From Apium graveolens (lineage: Eukaryota > Streptophyta > Magnoliopsida > Apiales > Apiaceae), in NCBI RefSeq assembly GCF_009905375.1, contig NC_133657.1, forward strand, positions 48,143,231-48,207,230: a stretch of DNA of 64,000 bases. The letters run 5' to 3'. Made by a program: the position numbers and the translations under genes. Below, piece by piece: positions 24,460 to 35,940 of the stretch. How positions within the stretch are numbered: position 1 is the first letter of the stretch; the number at the start of each line of letters is the position of its first letter. The notes under the pieces are model-generated. The model was not told where the DNA came from. It ran no database searches and was given only the letters and a program-made list of their open reading frames with translations.

Positions 24460-24842
24460 CCAAGAGAGTAGAAAATAGAAAAATAACTGAGATAGCTAAG
24501 AAACAACAACAGAGAAATCTTTGTAAGCAGTATCTTTAGCATTTCCTGTGTTCTTAGCAATTCTATTTGTGTAAGCAGCTGTGAGCATTTCTGCACACAG
24601 AGTCCTCTCGATATATTAAATATATCTCTGGTGGAATTGTTTAAATCCACCAGAAAGTTTTTAAAGACTCTTGTTTTTAAATACTTATGTTTTGATTCAT
24701 TCAAGTTTACATTCTGCATTGTGCTAATCAAAACAAATATATCCATAATCGAGTTGAACATTTTTATTTCAAGAAAAAGGTTCAAGAATTCCATTCAACC
24801 CCCCTTCTGTAATTCTTGCTATATTGTTAAGGGACTAACAAT

Positions 24843-24854
24843 TGGTATCAGAGC
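24843..24854 (+). other. Primer binding site of C
   Basis: TGGTATCAGAGC two bases after the LTR, complementary to initiator Met tRNA. Confidence 0.96.
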
Positions 24855-24901
24855 AAGCTCTTAATCTACAAAGAGTTTAAAGATCAAAACAATTCAGCAA
24901 G

Positions 24902-27301
24902 ATGAACAAGAAAGATGTTGGAGTCAAGATTCCTTTTCTTGATAAAGATAATTACCATCATTGGAAGGTAAAGATGTATCTTCATATGCTTTCTCAAGAT
25001 GAGGCCTATGTAGACTGCATAGAAAGAGGCCCTCATGTTCCTATGAGAGCTGCAATAGGAAATGAACCATCTGTTCCAAAGCCAAGGCATGAATGGTCTG
25101 ATCCTGATATTGAACAAGTCAGGAAAGATAAAAAGGCCATGAACATTCTGTTCAATGGTGTTGATGCAGACATGTTTGATAACATCATCAACTGCAAGAC
25201 TGCCAAGGAAGTTTGGGACACAATACAGATTATCTGTGATGGTACTGAGCAAGTAAGAGAAAATAAAATGCAGCTCCTGATTCAGCAATATGAGCATTTT
25301 CACAATGAAGAAAGTGAGTCACTCACTGACATTTTTAGTAGATTCCAAAAGCTACTAAATGCTCTTAAATTGCATGGAAGAGTCTATCAGACTAAAGACT
25401 CCAATCTGAAATTTCTCAGATCTCTTCCAAAGGAATGAAAACCAATGACAGTCTCATTGAGAAACTCACAAGATTATAAGGAGTTTACTTTGGAGAGACT
25501 GTATGGCATTCTGAAGACCTATGAGCTTGAGATAGAGCAGGATGAAAGAATGGAGAGAGGAAAGAATAAAGGAGGATCTATTGCACTAGTGCCTGAACTG
25601 GAAAAGGAGAAGGAAGTGAAGATGGAAGCTGTGGAATCAACTTCAAAGGCCTGTGAAAGCAAGGGTAAAGGGCTAGCTGCAGAAAGTGAAGATCCATTGA
25701 GTCAAGATGACATGGAGGACATTGATGAGCACCTAGCATTCCTTTCAAGAATATTTTCCAAGCTCAAGTTCAAGAAGAACTTTGGAGCTGCCAAGCCAAA
25801 TAGAAACATGGTGGATAAATCAAAATTCAAGTGTTTTAAATGTGGCTTGGCAGGGCATTTTGCAAATGAGTGTAGAAAGTCAGATTCCAGTAAGGAAAGA
25901 TTTGAGTCTGTGGATTATAAGCAAAAATACTTTGATCTACTCAAACAGAAGGAAAGGGCTTTTATTACACAAGAGAATGACTGGGCAGCTGATGGTTTGG
26001 ATGAAGATGAGGATGTCAGCTATGTCAATCTAGCCCTTATGGCCAAGTCTGATGAAACAGAGACAAGTTCCTCAAGCAATCAGGTAATCACTACAAACCT
26101 TGCACATTTATCTAAAGCTGAGTGTAATGATGCAATAAATGACATGTCTACAGAATTGTATCATTTACGTGTTACACTTAAGTCCCTCACTAAAGAAAAT
26201 GCTAAAATCAAAGAAAACAACTTGTTTTTGAGTGAGAGGAATAATGTGCTTGAGTCTCAGTTTGTTGAGTTTGAGAAACTAAAAATTGAGTGTAGAATTT
26301 CCAAGGAGGAATTAACCGAGTCCTTGAAAAAGGAAGAAATTTTAAAGAAGCAGCTCGATCGTGAACAGGAGGTGATTAAAACATGGAAAACATCCAGAGA
26401 TGTTCATGCTCAAATCACCAAGGTTCAAGGAATTGAGTCCTTTTGTGATGAAGCCTGGAAAAAGAATAAGGAGAAACTAGAACCTATTTTGGTAGATGGA
26501 TTACTGACAGATGTAGACTCGACGGATGATGAGAACTATCCGTCGGATAACAAAAAGTGTTATTCGTCGAATGATAAAAATCCTCATCCGTCGGCTGTGA
26601 GCAAACCCATTAGCAAAGCCAAATTAACCAAGCTAAATGAAAAGTATGGGTCTGTTTCCAAGAACTTTGTTTCAGGAGAGTTAAGTCAAGCCAAGAAAGG
26701 GAAGAAGGCTAATGTTGGTCACATGACTGTCAAACAGTTAAGTGACAGACTTGAGAAGATAGAGGTAAAAACAGAGACTAAAAGGAAAAACAATAGGAAT
26801 GGTAAAGTAGGGATTAACAAACATAATAACTACACACCTGACAAATATGCTCCTAGAAAAATCTGTGTCCAATGTGGTAGTGTAAATCATTTGTCTATTA
26901 ATTGCAAATCTTCCATGCCTACTCCCATGTCTGTTCAGCCTCAATTCTCTAACATGAATGCCATGCCTCCCATGCCTGTTAATGCTATGCCTACACAGAA
27001 CATGAATGCACAGTTTGCTAATATGCCATTTGCACCTAATCCATATTATGTTGCATACAATATGCCTCAAATGCCATTTAGCATGCCTTACTGGAATAAC
27101 ATGTTTGCACCAAGCATGCCATTTTCTGTTAGCCATAACATGCATGATAATTCTGTTGCATCTAGTGGTTTCAAAGGCCCAACCCAAATGACTAAGGAAG
27201 AATCTGAAATTCCTAAGTCAAATGAGTTAAGACCTAGGAAACAGAAGAAGAAAGCTAACAAGGCAGGACCCAAGGAAACTTGGGTACCAAAATCAACTTG
27301 A
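24902..27301 (+). pseudogene. gag: gag of C (one nonsense codon)
   Basis: A 799-codon frame starting at ATG 24902, interrupted only by TGA at 25436-25438, where A and B have the Trp of LPKEWKP. The capsid region (residues 1 to about 215) is a UBN2/DUF4219-like domain with NYHHWKVKM. A first CCHC knuckle, CFKCGLAGHFANEC, is near residue 310 (25830-25873). Residues about 340-530 are rich in Leu/Glu/Lys with heptad character (coiled coil likely). The motif cluster is at 26517-26596 and a second knuckle, CVQCGSVNHLSINC, is near residue 655. A Met/Pro/Asn-rich tail ends KETWVPKST. Gag forms the virus-like particle and binds the RNA. The stop should truncate it to 178 residues unless read through. 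Confidence 0.92.
26517..26596 (+). repeat. CGACGGATGA motif cluster in C gag
   Basis: CTCGACGGATGATG, ATCCGTCGGA, TATTCGTCGAA and CATCCGTCGG. The first pair can form a hairpin with stem CGACGGAT/ATCCGTCG. The reading is STDDE, YPSD and HPS. Confidence 0.9.
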
Positions 27302-27312
27302 TTTGATTTTGA

Positions 27313-30300
27313 TGTGTACAGGGAAACAGAAGGAATCTTTGGTACTTGGATAGTGGTTGTTCAAGACACATGACTGGTGATTCTACCCTGCTCACAGAGT
27401 TTGAAGAGAGAGCTGGCCTAAGTATCACTTTTGGAGATGACAGCAAAGGTTATACTGTGGGATATGGCTTGATTTCAAAGGACAATGTCATCATTGAAGA
27501 GGTTGCCTTAGTGGATGGTCTCAAACACAATCTGTTGAGTATCAGCCAGCTTTGTGATAAAGGCAACTCAGTAACCTTCTACAAAGAAACCTGTGTTGTG
27601 ATTAATAATCAAAACAACAAAGTGGTTCTCACTGGTGTGAGAAGAGGAAATGTGTATCTAGCTGACTTCAACTCAACTAAAGCAGAATCTGTAACTTGTC
27701 TTCTTAGTAAAGCAAGTCAAGATGAAAGTTGGCTATGGCACAAGAAGCTATCCCATTTGAACTTCAAGACCATGAATGAGCTGGTAAAGAAAGAGCTAGT
27801 TAGAGGCATTCCTATGGTGGAGTTTACAAAGGATGGACTGTGTGATGCCTGCCAAAAAGGGAAGCAGATTAAAGCATCATTCAGGAAGAAACTTGATTCA
27901 GCAATTGAAGAGCCTCTACAACTGCTTCACATGGATTTGTTTGGACCAGTCAATATATTGTCAATCTCAAAGAAAAGATTTTGCCTAGTAATTATAGATG
28001 ATTTCTCAAAGTTCTCTTGGACATATTTCTTAAAGTCCAAAGATGAGGCTAGTGAAATCATCATCAATCACATAAGGCAAGTTAACAATCATCCTGATTT
28101 CAAAGTTAGAAGAATCAGGAGTGATAATGGAACTGAGTTCAAGAACTATGTCATGAGAGCATTTTGTGAGGAAAATGGAATCTTGCATGAGTTTTCAGCA
28201 GCAAGGACTCCACAACAGAATGGAGTAGTGGAAAGAAAGAATAGATCTCTTATTGAAGCTGCAAGGACAATGCTTGAAGAATCAAAACTACCAACATACT
28301 TCTGGGCTGAAGCTGTAAACACTGCATGCTACACTCAGAACTCTCTCTGATTAATCTAGCAAGATGCATGACACCTTATCAATTGTTCAAGAACAAGAAG
28401 CCAACTCTGAACTTTCTTCATATCTTTGGCTGTAAATGCTATATTCTGAGAAATCAAACTGATCAAAATGGGAAGTTTGATGCTAAAGCAGATGAAGGAA
28501 TTTTTGTTGGATATGCAGTTGGTAAAGCGTATAGAGTCTACAATCTAAGAACCAACATTGTTGTTGAATCTATACATGTTGTGTTTGATGATAAAAAGAT
28601 TGAAGGACTAATAGATGGAGATTACCATGAGAGCCTCAAATTCGACAATGTTGAGATGGTCAGTGATGAAAGTGATGATGAGAGTGATCAAGAAACAGTG
28701 TCTAAGTATAATGCAGACAAATCTACTACAAATGAAGCACAAAACTCAACATCCGTCGAGTTACATAACACTTCATCCGTCGGAAGGCAATCTGTATTAT
28801 CCGTCGGAAGACAACCTGCCTCATCCGTCGGTACTCAAAATTCACCATCCGTCGGGTTATCAAACGGAGCAGAAAGTCAAGGCAGATCACCCATAGAAAG
28901 CACCCCAATCTCAAATCAAAGATCCACAAACTGAGGGGGAGTTTCTAGCAATCAAAACTCAATCATACATCAAGACAACATTGAGGTCTCTTCATCTAGG
29001 GCTAATCTACCACAACCAAGAAAATGGACAAAAGATCACCCCTTTGAACTGATTATTGGTGATGTTTCTTCCAGAGTTCAAAACAGGAGAGCAACTCAAG
29101 AAGAATGTCTATACAGCAGCTTCCTGTCTAAGGAAGAACCAAAGAAGGTAGAAGAAGCCTTGTTAGATCCTGATTGGATTTTAGCTATGCAGGAGGAGCT
29201 AAACCAATTTGAAAGGAATAAAGTATGGAAGCTGGTACCCAAGCCTACAGGAAAGAATCCAATAGACACCAAATGGGTATTCAGAAACAAGATGGATGAA
29301 AATGGCATAGTAGTAAGGAACAAAGCAAGATTGGTTGCTAAAGGCTATTGTCAGCAAGAAGGAATAAATTTTGATGAAACATTTGCTCCTGTTGCAAGAC
29401 TTAAAGCCATCAGAATCTTCTTAGCCTATGCAGCCCATGCCAATTTCAAGGTCTATCAAATGGATGTCAAAAGTGCCTTTCTGAATGGAGATTTGGAGGA
29501 AGAAGTGTATGTCAGTCAACCTCCTGGCTTTGAAGATCCAAATTTCCCAGAGTATGTCTATTATCTACTGAAAGCACTTTATGGACTGAAGCAAGCACCT
29601 AGAGCCTGATATGACACTTTATCAAAGTTCCTTTTGGAAAATCACTTCACAAGAGGTACTGTAGATAAAACTTTATTTTTCAGAAATGTGAATGGCTCTA
29701 GCATACTTGTTCAAATTTATGTAGATGATATTATTTTTGGCTCTACAGATGAGAAACTTTGTAAAAAGTTTGCCAAACTGATGCAAAGCAAGTATGAAAT
29801 GAGTATGATGGGAGAACTAACTTACTTTCTTGGTTTACAAGTTAAGCAAGTTAGTGATGGAATATTCATTAGTCAAACTAAATATGTTTTTGATCTTTTA
29901 AAGAAGTTTGATCTAATGGATTGCACATCTGCAAAAACTCCCATGGCCACTGCAACTAAGCTTGAACTAAACACTACTGAAAAGTCTGTGGATATTTCAA
30001 GTTATAGAGGCATGGTTGGCTCACATCTGTACTTAACAGCTAGTAGGCCAGATATAATGTTTGCTACATGTTTGTGTGCTAGATTTCAGGCTGATCCTAG
30101 AGAGTCTCATTTGATAGCTATTAAGAGAATCTTCAGATATCTCAAAGGAACACCAAACCTTGGCATTTGGTATCCTAGAGATTCTGGCTTTGATCTAACT
30201 GGTTATTCAGATGCAGATTATGCAGGTTGCAGAATTGATAGAAAAAGCACAACAGGAACCTGTCAATTTTTAGGAGACAAGCTTGTGTCCTGGTTCAGTA

Positions 30301-30662
30301 AAAAGCAAAATTCAGTTTCTACTTCTACAGCTGAAGCTGAATATATTGCTGCTGGCAGGTGCTGTGCACAGATTTTATGGATGAAAAATCAATTGCTAGA
30401 CTATGGTTTGCAAGTTGAAAGGATTCCTATTTTCTGTGACAACACAAGTGCAATTGTCATCACTGAAAATCCAGTGCAACATTCAAGGACAAAGCATATA
30501 GACATCAAGTACCATTTCATAAGGGAACATGTAATGAATGATACTGTAGAGTTACATTTTGTTCCAAGTGAGAAGCAACTTGCAGATATTTTTACCAAGC
30601 CACTGGATGAATCCACCTTTTCTAGGTTGGTAAGTGAGTTAGGTATGCTTAATTACTCTTGA
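27313..30662 (+). pseudogene. pol: pol of C: protease, integrase, RT, RNase H
   Basis: The frame opens at 27313 without an ATG, two bases out of phase with gag and 12 nt past gag's stop. Protease LDSGCSRHMTGD is intact (27346-27381). The GAG-pre-integrase zinc motif (WHKKLSHLN...CDACQ) is at 27735-27860. The integrase core has HMDLFGP, SDNGTEF and NGVVERKN (27930-28245). A frameshift near 28340 moves the reading to the next frame. The linker with ATCCGTCG motifs is 28748-28860. RT (29160-29950) contains VKSAFLNG and YVDDIIFGS (YVDD at 29718-29729). RNase H has [33 protein letters not shown] and ADIFTKPLDE, and ends MLNYS at 30662. TGA stops are at 28932 and 29607 (Trp in A and D). Confidence 0.93.
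28748..28860 (+). repeat. ATCCGTCG motif cluster in the C integrase-RT linker
   Basis: Five reverse-orientation copies (ACATCCGTCGAG, TCATCCGTCGGA, TTATCCGTCGGA, TCATCCGTCGGT, CCATCCGTCGGG) lie about 21-24 nt apart and are translated as repeated S-V-G/E. Confidence 0.92.
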
Positions 30663-31185
30663 ATTTATCTGAATTATTTTGCAAGTTGAAAAGTAGCCAG
30701 AAATTTAACTGATTTTTAGTCTTGGATGAAAATTTTGGCTTAGTCAAAATTTGCATCTCGACGGATGACCATTATCCATCGAGTTGAGTCATCCGTCGAT
30801 ATACAAATTGTAAATAAAAATCAATTACTTTTCTGGAGTATTTTAAAGCTCGACGGATATCAACTTATCCTCATCCGTCGAAGTGTCTAAATCTTAACCG
30901 TTAATTCCCTGAACATTATCCATCGAGTATACTTACAGTTTGTAAGCATTACACGACGGATAATGGATGGAATTTTTTTTACAGTTTATTTTAAAACGGC
31001 TATTTTAGACAATTTCTATTGGGTAATTTACTTCTCTTTATTATTTTTATCAGTTGATTTTGAGTAAAGTATAAAAGCTTATTTCATTCTAATCATTTTC
31101 TTTTATCATTCTCAAATTCAACTGTGTTACTTCATTCTCTCTCAAGCAAAAATCCTCTTTCTTTTCAAGCTTTTCTTCTCTAACA
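30663..31185 (+). promoter_or_regulatory. Pol-ORF3 spacer of C with motif cluster and TATAAAA
   Basis: Motif copies lie at 30758 (TCGACGGAT), 30774 (TATCCATCGAG), 30790 (CATCCGTCGA), 30851 (CGACGGAT), 30872 (CATCCGTCG), 30918 (ATCCATCGA) and 30954 (CGACGGAT). Adjacent copies are often inverted pairs. A conserved AACGGCTATTTT follows, then TATAAAA at 31070-31076, 110-116 nt before the ORF3 ATG, then a CT-rich leader. The layout is shared by A and B. An ORF3 promoter is inferred. Confidence 0.65.
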
Positions 31186-34100
31186 ATGGCACCCGTAGTT
31201 AAGATCATGTCACAGACTGGGTTCATCTATGAGAAGAATAACTTCACTGCCTTGGTCAATAAGGGGATTCAGCAATCTGAAGACTATCATAAGATGATGG
31301 ACTTCATGAACAACTGCAAGTTAAGTTTTTCCATGCTGGAATCACCCACAATTTATTGTGAAGTTGTTGAGGAGATGTGGACAACAACAATCTATAACTC
31401 TACTGACAAAACCATCACTCTAACCATCAAAGGTAATGATTTCTGTATCAATAATGATGTCATAAAAGCATGTTTCAAGATTCCTGATGATAATGTAACT
31501 GCACCACACACTGACACTGATATTGTCAATATGCTCAATTCCATTCATTATGCACTTCCTACTACAAAACGAAGTGAAATTAGAAGACTAGGTCTTAGGA
31601 AGGAATGCAGTTACTTGTGTGATATAGTAACTAAAGTCTTTTCTGGAAAAATCAGTAATTTTGATTCTGTGAACATTTCCATGCGTAACATGCTATACAT
31701 GCTAGTTACAGACAAATATTACAATTTCAGTGACCTTATTGTGTATGAGTTAGGTTTTAAACTAGGTGACTTAGCCAAAAGAGGAAAGAATATTTACTAT
31801 GCTAGATTTTTTATGCTTTTGGCTAACCATCTTTGTCAAGAGATTGAACTTGAGAACCCAAACAACAAATTAGCTTGTTGGGTTCAAGAGAGAAGAATCA
31901 TTGCAGACTTGAACATAGCCAACCATCACAAGGATGTGCCAATGTTCTATTTTCCTGTAATGCTGACACCTCAGGTAAGTGAGGTAAGTTCATCCAGACC
32001 CTCAACTATTCCAATCTCTTCTATTTCTTTGACTTCAGACATAGCTATGGCAACTGTGACAATGACCAAACAGTTGCCTACCAAAGCTGCCAAAACAACT
32101 GCAATTTCTAAATCCAAATCAAAGAAAACCCCCTCTGGTATCTCTCAAAAGGTACCAGTTCAAAAATCTACCAAAGCCAAAGAGGGGAGTGTGAAGGAGG
32201 GTAAGATAGGTGAGGGAAGGGGTGAACATCAAAGAAACCCCAAGGATAAGGTTGGAGAGTTGAGTGAATCCCAGCCTAGCCACACTGCAGTTTCCCAACA
32301 AACTGTAGCGCTTAAAAAGGATAAAAGCTCACTTCTAGCTGCATCCTCCCAAAAGGATGTGGCTATTGAACAAAGCTCTCATCCAAGAGCACAGGCCAAG
32401 AGGGTTAGGGACACAAGCTCACACCAAACCTACACTAGAAAGAAGAAATCCAAAACAACTGGGGATGCACAGGGCACACACTTAGTGCAAACTGGTGCTA
32501 AAGACACAGTCCCTGCACCTTCTCAAATTCAAATTGATGTGGCTCCAATAAATGTGGAGTCACAGCCAAAATCTCTCATAATAGAAGCCACAGAAACACA
32601 ATACTCACCAACTAACTCACTGGAAGTGGACATGATAAACACTTCAATTCCTGATTCCCCTTCTTTAACTCTGTTGGTGAAGCCAAAATCTAGTACAAGT
32701 GAGCATCATCTTTTAGATGATTTGTTGGCTCACTTGCCAATTCTTTCTGATTCTATTGTGACATCTGTGCCTCAAATAACTTCAATCAACACAGAGTCAA
32801 CAATAGTTTCTCTTCCCACCTCATTCATTTCTACTCTCTCGATGGATATTACTCATCCGTCGAGTAGTGATTGTATCCTGACGGATAAGCTTAACAGCAG
32901 TTATCCGTCGGATAGCTTTACCACTCACCCGACGGATATCACTTATCCGTCGAGTGTCTCTGCACAACTTCAAACTTCAATAATTTCAAGTGCAGAAGAT
33001 TTGGTGGTAATACAATCACTCTTAGGACTGAGAGAGGAGAGTGCATTGAGTGAGAGGCTGGGTTGCTCGCAGGCAAAAGGAGAGGAAAAGAGTGAATCTC
33101 AGCAATCTATTCATTCAGGATTGGCAAAAGTGAGTGAGAGGAGTCCCACCTTAGTAGGTGAAGGTGAGGGTGTGAGGGTGGGGAGCCAGGGTGAGACCCT
33201 GATGCAACAAAAGAGAGAATATGAGAGAAAGGCAGGTACTGGAGAAATAAGGATGGAACCACCCATTGCTAGTGAGTCAATGATTGTGGATGATGCTGAA
33301 AAGGAAAGACAATTTCAGCAACATTACAAAGCTGTAATTGATAACATTTCCTTGGATGCTGATACTTTTACTCACCCTGTTTCAGCCTATCAACTGTTGG
33401 CTGCTCAGGGCAATGTGGAGGCAGAGCAGACTTTGAATTTAGTGCACACCACAGAATCTCTTCAAAGAGATAAAGCTGTTGTGAACAGAATGCCTTCTCA
33501 AGCTGGAGAGCCATCTGAAGAATTTGGAGTAAATTCTGATGATGATGACTCTGGTTCTTTGGATGGAAGCATGAACTTAGGGGGAGCTGAAGGCCCAAGT
33601 TCTGCTTTCAGTTTACCTAAATGGGCACGGGCAAAGGAATTTTCACCAGGGCAATTTGAGGTGTCTTTGGTAATACAAGTAATAGCTATTCAGCAGGCCC
33701 TTCAGGAAGCTTCAGATGCTGGTACCAAGGCTGTTCTTCAAGCTCACCTAGACTCTTTACATTTAATGAAGATCCAACACTCAAGACAGAATCTCAGTGT
33801 GGATGAATTGAAAAAGGAGATAGCTGACTTAAAGACATATAACTCTGAGAAGCTGGATTCAATAATACCATATGGTCCCATGCATGATCTATTACTAAGA
33901 TTAAGGAGAGAATCAGATTCTGACAAGAAGATAGCCAAGCTGGAGAACAGAGTTCAGGTTATTGAGAATTCAGTGGCTCTACTTCTTCAAAATCAACAGA
34001 CTCAGACAAATCTTCTTATGCAACTGGCTAAAGCACAAGGCCTAAATCCTCCACTTGATGATAATAAAAAGGGGGAGAGAGAATCAAGTAAGGGGGAGAA

Positions 34101-35751
34101 AGGACCAATTGAGGGGGAGAAACTTCTAGTTCAAATCAGCAAAGTAATTGTACCTTCAATTACTATCTCCAAGCCACCAGTTGCAGATGGTATAGATCTT
34201 AAAAATGCAGCAACAGCAAATTTGAAAGATGCTGATAAAGGAGAGTTGACTCTGATCAACTGGAAAAATATTGATGAGGAAATACAGAAAAAGTTTCAAT
34301 TAGTCAAGGAACCAGATCAGTCAGCCATCCATCACTCTCATGTCAAGCCAATCAATGTGAATGAGATGAGCATGAACTATCTAGAGAAAGGACAATCTTC
34401 CTGCATCAAGACTACAAAGGCTGAGATAATTCTTAAACCAAGGGCAAACTATCCAAAGTTATCTTTGAAGAACCCTATGGATTCTGTGTATGAGACACCC
34501 AAGCCTGATGAAAAGAAACTTCTGTCAAGATCTATTCTCCTCTATAAAGATCCAGCTGATTCAGCCTCAAGAAAGAGAATTGCAAAGATATTGAGAAATG
34601 GGAAGGAAATTTGTGTGGTAGCTGGACATCCACAATTTGCTCATACAAAGGAAGAAGAAAAAGCCAGATTGAAGCAGGAAAAGAGGCAAGCTGCTCTAGA
34701 TGCAAAGAAGTCTAAACAAAAGAAAGAACAGTTTGCTATCTTGGCCAAGCTACAGACTGCGAATTCTTCTCAACAAATTCCATCTCAACCATCTCAAGCT
34801 ACTGAATCAGAGAAGAAGATTGAAAAATAGAAGAAATCCCCAAGAAAGAAAGAACTGGCTAAAAGAACAAAAAGAAAGTTGGATGTTGTTGACAAGGAAT
34901 TGGAAGATCAATTTCCAAAGGAATCCACTCAAGCTGAAACTCAAGCATCAAAGCCCTCTGTGGTGTTTGAAGACATAAGGGTGGTGGACCCCTACAGGAA
35001 TATACATGGAGAGCCTATTGTGCCAAAGGATGAGCCAATAGAGTGGGATAAATTACCAATTCCTGACTTCAACTTGCCAATTCTTACTAAGCCAAGAAGG
35101 ACAAAATCAAGGGCAGTCAAGAAAGTGAAGCTGTCACCTCTCAAATCCAAGTCAGTAGTCAAAGCTCAACCCAAGGTCAACAGGGGAGACTACTTGTACT
35201 TGTGTGACATCAAAGAATTCTCAGATCTAAACCTTTATCTGGAGGAGCTGGATGAGGTAAGGGCAATTGATGCATATAGAAACCTACCTGAAAGGTTGGT
35301 GTTCAAGTACAAAGGGGGAAGGGAGATTCAGTGGCCTCTTCACAGGATACTTCAAGAAAGCCAAGCTGTGTTGATCAAAGTCTATTCATCCTTCAAGAAA
35401 AACTTTGGGTTCAATGTAATTGCAAGAAGATTAGTATTGAAGAAGATTGAAGAGCTAAGGAGTGTTAGAGCCAAAGATGCATTACCCAAAACTCTTATCA
35501 TCCCATACACAGGGAGAAGAGTGCATCTAAGGCCCTACTGGCTGATGGAATTCATGGATGACAAGGGTGTGAGAAGATTTTTCAGATTAGAAGACCAATT
35601 GAGTATCTCTAGCAATGAGACTCTCTTGGAAATGCAAGAAATGTTAGATCTCTCAGAATCTGATGAATTAGAATTTCACAGACAGCTCCAGAATCAAATT
35701 GAAGAAAATAACAGAAAGCTTGGAAGAAGATCCAGACCTTCAAGAATCTAG
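31186..35751 (+). pseudogene. Third ORF of C (1521 codons, one TAG)
   Basis: One uninterrupted frame except for TAG at 34828-34830 (codon 1215). Residues 1-260 form a conserved domain shared with A and B, starting MAPVVKIMSQ. Residues 270-560 are Ser/Thr/Lys-rich and low in complexity. The CGACGGAT cluster lies at codons 550-590. Residues 840-940 look like a coiled coil (LKKEIADLK, IAKLENRVQVIEN). Residues about 1060-1210 are Lys-rich with a GKEICVVAGHPQF motif. Residues about 1330-1510 form a second conserved domain (FKYKGG, PYWLMEF, RFFRLEDQLS). SIRE-type copia elements commonly have an extra, often env-like, ORF here. This one shows no signal peptide, transmembrane segment or cysteine pattern of an envelope. 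Function is unknown; a nuclear or particle-associated protein is equally possible. Confidence 0.9.
32840..32955 (+). repeat. CGACGGAT motif cluster in C third ORF
   Basis: Alternating TCGATGGATAT, CATCCGTCGAG, CTGACGGATAA, TTATCCGTCGGA, CCGACGGATAT and TTATCCGTCGAG. GACGGATAA and TTATCCGTC form a perfect inverted pair. The reverse copies are read HPSS/YPSD. Confidence 0.9.
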
Positions 35752-35926
35752 AAAAATCTGCTCAGACTAGAGGAGCATCTTGAACTGACTGTGAGCCAAA
35801 CCTTGTACATTTTTGTTTAAATTGAAGCACTTTCAGTTTTATCTACTTATCTTTAAAGATATATGTTTAGGATGTTTTGTTATCATCAAGTATCTCTTAA
35901 TTTATGGCTATAATTCCAGTAGACAT

Positions 35927-35940
35927 AAATTGGGGGAGAT
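35927..35940 (+). other. Polypurine tract of C
   Basis: AAATTGGGGGAGAT directly before the 3' LTR; A has the same at 46443-46456. Confidence 0.93.

Larger units (their letters stand above)
23772..24840 (+). repeat. 5' LTR of C
   Basis: 1069 bp, TGTTGTG...CTAACA. U3 carries motif groups at 23852-23928 and 24112-24301, then TATATAAA (24452-24459). The hairpin with stem CTGGTGGA/TCCACCAG is at 24628-24653. The C6 tract lies about 40 nt before the end. Confidence 0.96.

Noticed and set aside
31186..35751. Envelope glycoprotein gene
   Set aside because: The position fits the env-like ORF of SIRE elements, but no signal peptide, transmembrane helix or cysteine-rich surface domain can be seen.
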